Under the pieces are notes generated by a model, which was not told where the DNA came from, searched no databases, and worked only from the letters and a program-made list of their open reading frames with translations. Positions 7,336-14,232 of a stretch of DNA of 64,000 nt are shown in pieces (the stretch's first letter is position 1; every line of letters begins with the position of its first letter). The position numbers and the translations under genes are program-made. The DNA is taken from assembly GCA_019187105.1 (NCBI GenBank), contig JABAQM010000001.1:3130734-3194733 (forward strand). The letters are read 5' to 3'. This DNA comes from Fimbriimonadaceae bacterium. GTDB taxonomy: Bacteria > Armatimonadota > Fimbriimonadia > Fimbriimonadales > Fimbriimonadaceae.

Positions 7336-8676
7336 CTAACCGCCCTTGGCCAGCCTCGCGAAGGTCTCTTTGTCGACCGATCGCATGAGGCACTCCTCGT
7401 AGCTGGTTTCTCCGTTCTTGAAGAGGGCAGCGAGCGAGGAATCCATCGTTTGCATACCGATCTGGGCATTGGTTTCGATGACCGAGTACATCTGATGGGT
7501 CTTGCCCTCTCGAATCAGGTTCTTGATTGCGGGCGTGCCCAACATGATCTCGATTGCCGCCCTACGACCCCCTCCGAGCCTCGGCAGGAGCTGCTGTGAG
7601 ATAACGGCCTCCAGAGTGTTTCCGAGCAGGACCCTGATCTGATCTTGTTGGTCGCTGGGAAATACGTCGATAATGCGGTCGACGGTCGACGGAGCATTCC
7701 GGGTGTGGAGCGTGCCAAAGACAAGGTGGCCGGTTTCAGCGAGGGTGAGCGCTGCCTCGATCGTCTCAAGGTCGCGAAGCTCGCCGACCAGAATGATGTC
7801 AGGATCCTCGCGGAGTACCGCCCTGAGCGCGTTGTGGAAGTTATAGGTGTCAGCATGCATTTCTCGCTGATTCACCATGCACTTCTTATGGCCATGCAGG
7901 TACTCGATGGGGTCTTCGATCGTGAGAATGTGATTCGTGCGATTCTCGTTGATATCATCGATCATCGAGGCAATGGTCGTCGACTTGCCCGACCCAGTGG
8001 GTCCAGTAACCAGGATTAATCCGGATGTTCGCTTGCTGATTTCCCGAATGACGGTGGGAATTCGAAGCTCTTCAAACGTTGGAATTTTGGTTGGAATCGC
8101 GCGGAGAGCCGCCGACACGCTGCCTCGCTGCATGTAGACGTTGAAGCGGAACCGCGCCAGCCCTTTGACACTGTAAGCGAAGTCCAGCTCATGCGTCTGC
8201 TCGAACTTCTGCAGGTTGTCATTGTTGAGGGTGTCGTAAACGAGTCTGCGAGTGTCCTTTGGTTCCAGTACCTCAAACGGCAGGGGCACCATTTCTCCGT
8301 CGAGGCGAACCATGGGTGGCAGCCCGACCGTGAGGTGAATGTCGCTTGCCTTGCGCTCGATCGCAATCCGCAGCAGCTCGTCGATGTGGACGTCGTGGAT
8401 CGGCCGCACACCCTCGCCGGTGGCGTGTTGGCGCACCCCAGTCTCGACACCAAAGTCGTACTTGTCGGCGTTGACTTCCGGCATGCGAAGTTCGTCCGGA
8501 ATTGCGGCAGGAATGTAGCCGGACATCTCGATGACCTTCGGACCATCGCTCTCCGCAGCGGTCTGGCCTACGGGCAAACCGTTACGGGGGTCGATCGCCA
8601 AGCCCTCCTCGGCGGCCGGATTTAACTTTTCAGCATCCGAGTTGATAACCTTGTTCCAATCAAACGCGTTCGACAT
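7336..8676 (-). CDS. pilT: Type IV pilus retraction ATPase PilT
   Basis: Hexameric AAA-like ATPase that depolymerises type IV pili for twitching motility, acting at the inner face of the cytoplasmic membrane. The 446-residue protein has a PilT PAS-like domain (DIHLTVGLPPMVRLDGEMV), then Walker A GPTGSGKSTTIASM, the Asp box (NHILTIEDPIEYLH), Walker B DPDIILVGELRD, His box GTLHTRNAPSTVDRIIDVF, and a C-terminal AIRNLIREGKT-like end (AIKNLIREGKTHQMYSVI). The first ~90 residues are an extra, probably disordered N-terminus compared with standard PilT of about 350 residues. It is last in the minus-strand cluster after the HDOD gene (9-base gap). Confidence 0.95.
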   Translation of the reverse strand: MSNAFDWNKVINSDAEKLNPAAEEGLAIDPRNGLPVGQTAAESDGPKVIEMSGYIPAAIPDELRMPEVNADKYDFGVETGVRQHATGEGVRPIHDVHIDELLRIAIERKASDIHLTVGLPPMVRLDGEMVPLPFEVLEPKDTRRLVYDTLNNDNLQKFEQTHELDFAYSVKGLARFRFNVYMQRGSVSAALRAIPTKIPTFEELRIPTVIREISKRTSGLILVTGPTGSGKSTTIASMIDDINENRTNHILTIEDPIEYLHGHKKCMVNQREMHADTYNFHNALRAVLREDPDIILVGELRDLETIEAALTLAETGHLVFGTLHTRNAPSTVDRIIDVFPSDQQDQIRVLLGNTLEAVISQQLLPRLGGGRRAAIEIMLGTPAIKNLIREGKTHQMYSVIETNAQIGMQTMDSSLAALFKNGETSYEECLMRSVDKETFARLAKGG

Positions 8677-8685
8677 GGTCTTTTC

Positions 8686-9543
8686 CTAGATCTGCAATTT
8701 GGCGGCGGCCGCGATGGCAACGGTTCCGCCTTCGATATAAAGAGGTATCTGTTCAGGTGTGATTCCTAATTCTTCCAGGGCCCATTCCGGCCAGTCCGTG
8801 TGGGCCTTTTCGGGCTCTAGCGCCGACCGGGCAATCAGATTAGAAAGGCAGACACAGGCTCGCAAGGGCCGATTATCATCATTGGCTTCCGGCTCATCCA
8901 GATAGTTAATGCCGGCCACAAGCACGTCGGGAAAGCCCCACTGCCGCGATACCGCAAGCGCAACTTCGATGTGGTCGCAGCCATAGACATGCTTTTCGGC
9001 TTCACGTTCGCTCCCGTAGTGGGAAGTCAAGACTTCCACGTTGCCGTAGTCGGCGCCGCCGAAGCGGTCAAGCAAATTCTTTCCGACCATATGGAGCAGA
9101 CCGCACGTATAGGCTTCGTCCCGACCGGTTCGGCTGGTCTTGGTCGCGAGCCACGCCGAACAGTGGGCGGTATCAAGGCTGTGACGCCACCACGACCGTC
9201 TTCGAAGCGAATCCCTGTCGCTCTTGCCAACGAAAAGATCGAAAACGCCGACCGTCATCGCGAGCTGGCGAAGCGCTTTAAAACCGAGGAACATGATCGC
9301 CTCCCGAATAGAGGTCACCTTCTTCGAAAGGGCATAATGGGCGCTGTTGGCGTGAGCGAGCACGCGGCTGGAAAAGCCAGGGTCCACGATAATCGCTTGC
9401 TCGATCGACCCCGCAGAGGCCTCTTCGGAACCCGTCATTTCCAAGATCTTGTGGACGACCTGGGGAAGGACGGCAAGCTGGTTGGCTTTGGCACAGATAG
9501 CCTCAACTGGGTTTGGATTGTCGGGAATGGGTTGCGCAGCCAA
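8686..9543 (-). CDS. HDOD-domain signalling protein
   Basis: A 285-residue HDOD protein (an HD-related domain lacking metal-dependent phosphohydrolase residues), typically a regulatory scaffold in motility and stress signalling. The signature runs from LAVLPQVVHKILEM through IIVDPGFSSRVLAHANSAHY and VTSIREAIMFLGFKALRQLA to the distal CDHIEVALAVSRQWGFPDVL. The start is TTG at 9543, supported by GGAGG 8 bases upstream and by the sharp family boundary; no alternative ATG fits. It sits between pilB and pilT, so a role in pilus control is likely, but this is inference from position. Confidence 0.85.
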   Translation of the reverse strand: MAAQPIPDNPNPVEAICAKANQLAVLPQVVHKILEMTGSEEASAGSIEQAIIVDPGFSSRVLAHANSAHYALSKKVTSIREAIMFLGFKALRQLAMTVGVFDLFVGKSDRDSLRRRSWWRHSLDTAHCSAWLATKTSRTGRDEAYTCGLLHMVGKNLLDRFGGADYGNVEVLTSHYGSEREAEKHVYGCDHIEVALAVSRQWGFPDVLVAGINYLDEPEANDDNRPLRACVCLSNLIARSALEPEKAHTDWPEWALEELGITPEQIPLYIEGGTVAIAAAAKLQI

Positions 9544-9586
9544 CGATCAGTCCTCCTTCAAATTGTCGGTTCGGTTGGACGAGATA

Positions 9587-11305
9587 CTAAGCATAAATCA
9601 CCCTCAAAACCTCATCAACCGTGGTAACTCCCATTAGGATCTTGCTAACGGCATCGACCTGAAGCGTTTTCATCCCGTTTTGAACCGCAAGCTGCCTTAA
9701 GATATGGCTGGGCGACTTGTGGAGAATCTGGTCGCGGATATCATCGTTAAGCTCCATCAGCTCGTGAACGCCGGTTCGTCCTTTGTAACCTGTTCCCTTG
9801 CAGTGGTCGCAGCCTGCGCCCTTGAACAGCGTGATCTCGCCTCCGGTTTCCATGCCGACATCTTCAGGCACAGGGAAGCCATACCGGATTAGGCTTTCGC
9901 GGCTAGCCATGTACGACTCCTTGCAGTTCAGACAGATCTGCCGGACGAGGCGCTGGGCGAGAACACCGACGAGCGACGAGGAGATCAAGAAGGGCTCCAC
10001 CTCCATGTCGATCAATCGAGTCGGTGCCGACGGAGCATCGTTCGTGTGCAGCGTGCTGAGGACGAAGTGGCCGGTTAACGCGGCCTCCATGGCTATGGTC
10101 GCGGTCTCCTTGTCGCGCATCTCGCCGACCATGATGATGTCGGGATCCTGGCGCAGCATCGCCCGCAGTCCGGCTGCAAAGGTCATGCCTGCGCGATTGT
10201 TGACGTTGCACTGGTTGATGCCGGAAAGCTCGTATTCGACAGGGTCCTCGATCGTGATGATGTTGGACTCGCCGGTGTTGACCTTGTTCAGCATCGAATA
10301 CAGGGTCGTGGACTTGCCCGAGCCAGTCGGGCCGGTAACGAGCACAATTCCGTAGCTGCGGCTCGACAGGTCCTCGAGTGTTTTCAAGTTGTGGGGAAGA
10401 AAGCCGAGCTTCGATAGCCCCACGTTGATCCCGCCCTTGTCGAGCACCCGGAGGACAATTTTCTCCCCGTAAACAACGGGAAGAGTTGAAACGCGAAAGT
10501 CGTACTCTTTGCCGCCAATGACAGCGCTAATCCGGTTATCTTGGGGGACTCGCTTCTCGGCGATATCCATGTTGGACATGATCTTGAAACGGGAGGTCAG
10601 GGGTGCGACCACCTTCTTCGGCAACGTCATCGCCTGGATCATCACGCCATCAATGCGGAAGCGAACGGTGATGCCATCCTTTCTCGGTTCGATGTGGATA
10701 TCGCTGGCTTTGTCGGCCACGGCCTGGTTAACGATGAGCGTGGCCAGTCGGATGATGGGCGCATCCTCACCCATCTCCCTAAGCTCATCTTCGCTAAGGT
10801 CGTCAGGCTCGCTGGACGAAAGCTCCATCGTTCCGTCGAAGTCCTTCATCACGCCTGCGAGGGCATCGTTGACGTTGATGTCGACCTTGAAGTGGTTGCT
10901 TAGGGCGGCGGCCAGGTCTTCTTCGACCGCAATCGCCGGTTCAATTTCAAGACCCGTCGTGAGTCTCAGTTCGTCGATGACGAAAATGTCGAGAGGGTTC
11001 GCCATCGCGACGATCAGCCGGCCGTCGACGATTCGGAGCGGTAACGACTTGAAGCGCTTGGCTACCTGGGGGGAGAGCAGCTGAAGTGCATCGGGGCTCG
11101 GAGATGTTTGGGAAAGATCTTCGAACGGAATTCCCCACGCCTTGCCTGTGCAACGTACGCGGTCCCGCTCAGAGACCAATCCCATGCTGACGAGAACCCG
11201 GGCAATGGGTTCGGTACCGCCGAGCTCGCGTTGCTTGTCTTCGGCAAGCCGAAGCTGGTCGTTCGTGATCAGCCCTTCCTCCACAAACAACTCCCCTGTC
11301 AGCAT
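9587..11305 (-). CDS. pilB: Type IV pilus assembly / type II secretion ATPase PilB (GspE family)
   Basis: Extension ATPase that powers pilin assembly at the inner membrane. The 572-residue protein has an N-terminal MshEN/T2SSE-N domain (GELFVEEGLITNDQL, then LLSPQVAKRFKSLPL), the ATPase core with Walker A GPTGSGKSTTLYSM, Asp box IITIEDPVEYEL, Walker B DPDIIMVGEMRD and His box STLHTNDAPSAPTRLIDM, and the tetra-Cys zinc site CLNCKE..CDHCKG typical of GspE/PilB. The start at ATG 11305 (AGGG just upstream) matches the family N-terminus; the longer open frame to 11446 overlaps a small gene and is not conserved in type. Followed by HDOD and pilT. Confidence 0.94.
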   Translation of the reverse strand: MLTGELFVEEGLITNDQLRLAEDKQRELGGTEPIARVLVSMGLVSERDRVRCTGKAWGIPFEDLSQTSPSPDALQLLSPQVAKRFKSLPLRIVDGRLIVAMANPLDIFVIDELRLTTGLEIEPAIAVEEDLAAALSNHFKVDINVNDALAGVMKDFDGTMELSSSEPDDLSEDELREMGEDAPIIRLATLIVNQAVADKASDIHIEPRKDGITVRFRIDGVMIQAMTLPKKVVAPLTSRFKIMSNMDIAEKRVPQDNRISAVIGGKEYDFRVSTLPVVYGEKIVLRVLDKGGINVGLSKLGFLPHNLKTLEDLSSRSYGIVLVTGPTGSGKSTTLYSMLNKVNTGESNIITIEDPVEYELSGINQCNVNNRAGMTFAAGLRAMLRQDPDIIMVGEMRDKETATIAMEAALTGHFVLSTLHTNDAPSAPTRLIDMEVEPFLISSSLVGVLAQRLVRQICLNCKESYMASRESLIRYGFPVPEDVGMETGGEITLFKGAGCDHCKGTGYKGRTGVHELMELNDDIRDQILHKSPSHILRQLAVQNGMKTLQVDAVSKILMGVTTVDEVLRVIYA

Positions 11306-11352
11306 GCCCTGGTAGTCGTTCCGTAAGCCAGGGTAAGAACCGGCCAGTGGCC

Positions 11353-11547
11353 TTACGAGGGTCGGCGAACAAAGGCAAAAACCAGTACCGTGACGCCAAA
11401 ACCGATAAAGAGGCCCCACGCCAGTGGCGGGCCACTGGATCGCCACAACTGGAGCCCACCCAGAATGCTCAAGATGCCGCAGGTGATGACCAACGCGCCG
11501 ACAATTCGGTCAGAAAAGGCCCGCCAGCGTTCAAAGAGGCCGGCCAT
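11353..11547 (-). CDS. Small two-helix membrane protein coupled to ispG
   Basis: A 64-residue protein ([16 protein letters not shown] start) with two predicted membrane segments, about residues 14-30 (IVGALVITCGILSILGG) and 38-60 (PLAWGLFIGFGVTVLVFAFV), ending in RRPS. Its ATG overlaps the ispG TGA stop (TGATG), so it is probably translated by coupling, and pilB begins 47 bases later. I do not recognise a family. The tight overlap and clean hydrophobic pattern argue that it is real. Confidence 0.6.
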   Translation of the reverse strand: MAGLFERWRAFSDRIVGALVITCGILSILGGLQLWRSSGPPLAWGLFIGFGVTVLVFAFVRRPS

Positions 11548-12764
11548 CAGACGACTTGAAGGTGGTGCAACGGCTTGGGCGTCAACGGCGGATCGGCCCA
11601 CACGCCATCGTCCTTCAGCAATTGGACGAGCGCATTCACGCCTTCCTCCTGGGGAATGTTGTTTCGAACCACTTCCTTCTTCCGGTACAGCGTGATCATG
11701 CCGCCCGCTTTGCCAACGTAGCCGTAGTCCGCGTCGGCCATTTCTCCCGGGCCGTTGACGATACAGCCCATCACCGCGATGTCGAGTCCGACAAGGTGCC
11801 GAGTGGCTTCACGTACTTCATAGAGCACTTTGGGAAGGTCGAACTTGGTTCTGCCGCAGCTGGGGCATGCAATGTACTCGACCTTGGTCTTCCGCAGGCC
11901 GAGGGCCTGCAGAATGTCGTAGCATACGGGGATCTCGTTGATAGGGTCTTCACTGAGCGAAACCCTGATCGTGTCGCCGATTCCTTCCGCGAGCAGCGTG
12001 CCGATCCCGGCGGTACTTTTGACTCGGGCATATTCGCCGTCTCCTGCCTCGGTGACGCCAAGGTGGAGGGGATAGGACATGCCTTCCTTGTCGTTCTGGT
12101 TGACGAACAGGCGGTTAGCCGCCAGCATGATAGGGACTCTGCTGGCTTTCAGGGACACATTCAGATTGCGGAAATCGTGCTTTTCGCAAAGCCGGATGTA
12201 CTCCATCGCGCTCTCCACCATGCCTTCTGGGGTGTCGCCGTGGGTAACCAGCATGCGTTCGGCGAGTGAACCGTGATTAACGCCGATGCGCATGCCTCGG
12301 GCGTACTTCTTGCAGGCATCGATGACGGGAAGCAGTGACGCCTCGATGGCCTGTCGTTCGGTCGCGTGCTCTTCCGCGCTGTATTCTTCCTTGTTGGTTG
12401 GCTTGCGGAAGACGAAGAGCCCGGGATTTAGGCGAATTTCGTCTACGTGTTTTGCGGCCTCGACAGCGATGTCGGTTCCTTGGTGGTGGACGTCGGCGGT
12501 GAGCGGGACGTACTGATACTTCTCGGTGACTTTCGCTCGGATTTCTTCCACGCACTGGGCCTCGCCGAGAGTCGGGGTGGTAACGCGAACGAGTTCGCAA
12601 CCGGCTTGGTGGAGGCTGATGATCTGGTCCACACAGGCTTCGATGTTCCGGGTCTCTTCGGTGATCATCGACTGGACGACCACCGGATGCCCACCGCCGA
12701 TCGTAAGGGGCCCGATGCGGCATGGGCTTGTTGGGCGCCGTTGGTAGGTGATTTCCCGGTTCAT
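11547..12764 (-). CDS. ispG: 4-hydroxy-3-methylbut-2-en-1-yl diphosphate synthase (IspG/GcpE)
   Basis: Iron-sulfur enzyme of the methylerythritol phosphate pathway that reductively converts MEcPP to HMBPP for isoprenoid synthesis. The 405-residue protein has the TIM-barrel opening [23 protein letters not shown], the helical [12 protein letters not shown] region, and the C-terminal 4Fe-4S domain with [11 protein letters not shown] and [19 protein letters not shown] supplying the three Cys ligands and the conserved Glu. The length suits the bacterial one-piece form. First gene of the minus-strand cluster, diverging from imuB across 157 bases. Confidence 0.96.
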   Translation of the reverse strand: MNREITYQRRPTSPCRIGPLTIGGGHPVVVQSMITEETRNIEACVDQIISLHQAGCELVRVTTPTLGEAQCVEEIRAKVTEKYQYVPLTADVHHQGTDIAVEAAKHVDEIRLNPGLFVFRKPTNKEEYSAEEHATERQAIEASLLPVIDACKKYARGMRIGVNHGSLAERMLVTHGDTPEGMVESAMEYIRLCEKHDFRNLNVSLKASRVPIMLAANRLFVNQNDKEGMSYPLHLGVTEAGDGEYARVKSTAGIGTLLAEGIGDTIRVSLSEDPINEIPVCYDILQALGLRKTKVEYIACPSCGRTKFDLPKVLYEVREATRHLVGLDIAVMGCIVNGPGEMADADYGYVGKAGGMITLYRKKEVVRNNIPQEEGVNALVQLLKDDGVWADPPLTPKPLHHLQVV

Positions 12765-12901
12765 GCGGTTCGTTTTAGTTTACGTGAAGCGCTTGATGGC
12801 CATTTCATTGGGCGCGATTGCGGATGCGGTGCGGAGCCTCACGCCTGTTCAAATCTTCCGAAATCACCCCAAAAATTCCCTTTGAAATTAGCAGATACCT
12901 C

Positions 12902-12917
12902 GTCTATAATAGTAGAC
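12902..12917 (+). promoter_or_regulatory. Perfect inverted repeat over the imuB -10 box; candidate LexA-type operator
   Basis: GTCTATAATAGTAGAC consists of arms GTCTA and TAGAC with a 6-base spacer. A consensus -10 hexamer TATAAT (12905-12910) lies inside it, and the imuB ATG follows 11 bases after the hexamer with no ribosome-binding site between. A repressor bound here would block the promoter. Because imuB/dnaE2 cassettes are LexA-controlled elsewhere, LexA is the natural candidate; the motif differs from the LexA boxes of well-studied phyla. Confidence 0.55.
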
Positions 12918-12921
12918 AGAT

Positions 12922-14232
12922 ATGCGCTATTATCTTCACATCTCGCTTCACCGGTTCTTCGCCTTGGCGCTGGCGAGCCGCCAGCCGAGCCTGAAGGGAA
13001 GTCCCTTCGTGATCGATGCGGATGGAACGGTACTGGATCTCAGCTTGGAAGCGGAAATCCAAGGCGTTCGCAAGGGAATGGGATTAAGCGAAGCGCGGTC
13101 GATCTTGCCGGAAGTTCGGGTGATTTCCTATGTTGCCGCAGAATACGAAGAGGCAAGGGCAACCTGGCTCGATGCCTGCCTGTTGTTCTCCAATGTGATC
13201 GAGCCGGGCGAGCCGGACGAGGCGTGGATCGACTTGACCGGTCATCCCGATCCCGCGTGGATCGCCGAGGAGCTGGTTTGCGAAGTTCGCCGCGCTTCCG
13301 GCTGTCTGGTGCGGGCGGCGATCGCTCCCCGTAAGTGGGTCGCCCGGCTGGCCTCGTCGATATCGCAGCCGGTGATTGGGCTCGCCGAGCCGGAAATCAA
13401 CGAGATAGCGGAAGTTTTTGGCGAATCTGGGTGGACCAAAGCGACCTTGAAGGAGCGAAAAGGAGGCGGCTTTGGCCGAGCCATGCGCCGATTCGAGGCC
13501 AGCCTTCCGGTGATCTCCGATGTGTTTGCCTTTTTGGATCCGATTCCCACCCGCCACCTCGAACCGGTGGCCTTGACCCATCGTGCTCGGCTGGAATTCC
13601 TGGGCTTCCGAACGATCGGCCAGGTTGCCCGAGCCTCGGTGGCGGTGCTGCGCCGTCATTTCGGGGTCGAAGGGACGGCGATTCGGGAAGCAGCGATGGG
13701 CGGAGCTTCCGATGCTGTCCGAGCGATTTACCCCCCTGATTCGGTGAGTGTCAAGCGGACCTTCGAGGGCGGCTGCCGCGATGCGGTCGTCCTCGATTCC
13801 GCCCTGCGGGAGACGGCGGCGCGGCTGGCGTGCGAGCTCAGCGAGCGGGATCGGGTCGGGGCCGATCTGATTGGGGTGATCGAGTCGGAAACCGGGCGAA
13901 TCCGACTCCAACGTCGGATGGCCAAGCCGATGCAGGCAGCGGCGCCCCTTTTCCGGGCGATGCAGCAGATGATGCTGGGTCAGGAAGAGAACTGGTCGGA
14001 AGGGATCTGGGGATGGCGTTGGACAATGCCCGGGCTCCAGCCGACTAAGCGGCGGCAGGTTGCCTTTAGGACGATGCCGAACGTGCCCGACAAGCAGGCT
14101 CGGGCCGAACAGGCAATGGGCGGATTGAATGCGGCCTATGGGCCGAACCGGGTGCTGCGGGCGGCGGATGTGCCGGAAACCCGGCGTCAGCGGGTGCTCC
14201 GCATTTGGGGCGAATCAAATGGCTGGTTCTGA
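12922..14232 (+). CDS. imuB: ImuB, Y-family polymerase-like mutasome protein
   Basis: Y-family-fold protein that in known mutasomes links the sliding clamp to the error-prone polymerase DnaE2. The 436-residue protein starts MRYYLHISLHRFFALALA: where active DinB enzymes have the first catalytic Asp, this one has ISLHRFF, so that residue is lost. IEPGEPDEAWIDLTG, the second acidic motif, is kept. A thumb/HhH region (LEFLGFRTIGQVARASVAVLRRHFG) and a basic C-terminal part follow. Loss of the first Asp agrees with ImuB acting as a scaffold rather than a polymerase. It overlaps the following dnaE2 gene by 14 bases. ImuA is not visible. A palindrome covers its promoter. Confidence 0.88.
   Translation: MRYYLHISLHRFFALALASRQPSLKGSPFVIDADGTVLDLSLEAEIQGVRKGMGLSEARSILPEVRVISYVAAEYEEARATWLDACLLFSNVIEPGEPDEAWIDLTGHPDPAWIAEELVCEVRRASGCLVRAAIAPRKWVARLASSISQPVIGLAEPEINEIAEVFGESGWTKATLKERKGGGFGRAMRRFEASLPVISDVFAFLDPIPTRHLEPVALTHRARLEFLGFRTIGQVARASVAVLRRHFGVEGTAIREAAMGGASDAVRAIYPPDSVSVKRTFEGGCRDAVVLDSALRETAARLACELSERDRVGADLIGVIESETGRIRLQRRMAKPMQAAAPLFRAMQQMMLGQEENWSEGIWGWRWTMPGLQPTKRRQVAFRTMPNVPDKQARAEQAMGGLNAAYGPNRVLRAADVPETRRQRVLRIWGESNGWF

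Noticed and set aside
12447-13334. 295-residue frame across the ispG/imuB divergent region
   Set aside because: Crosses two confident genes and their shared promoter; composition is that of a shadow frame.
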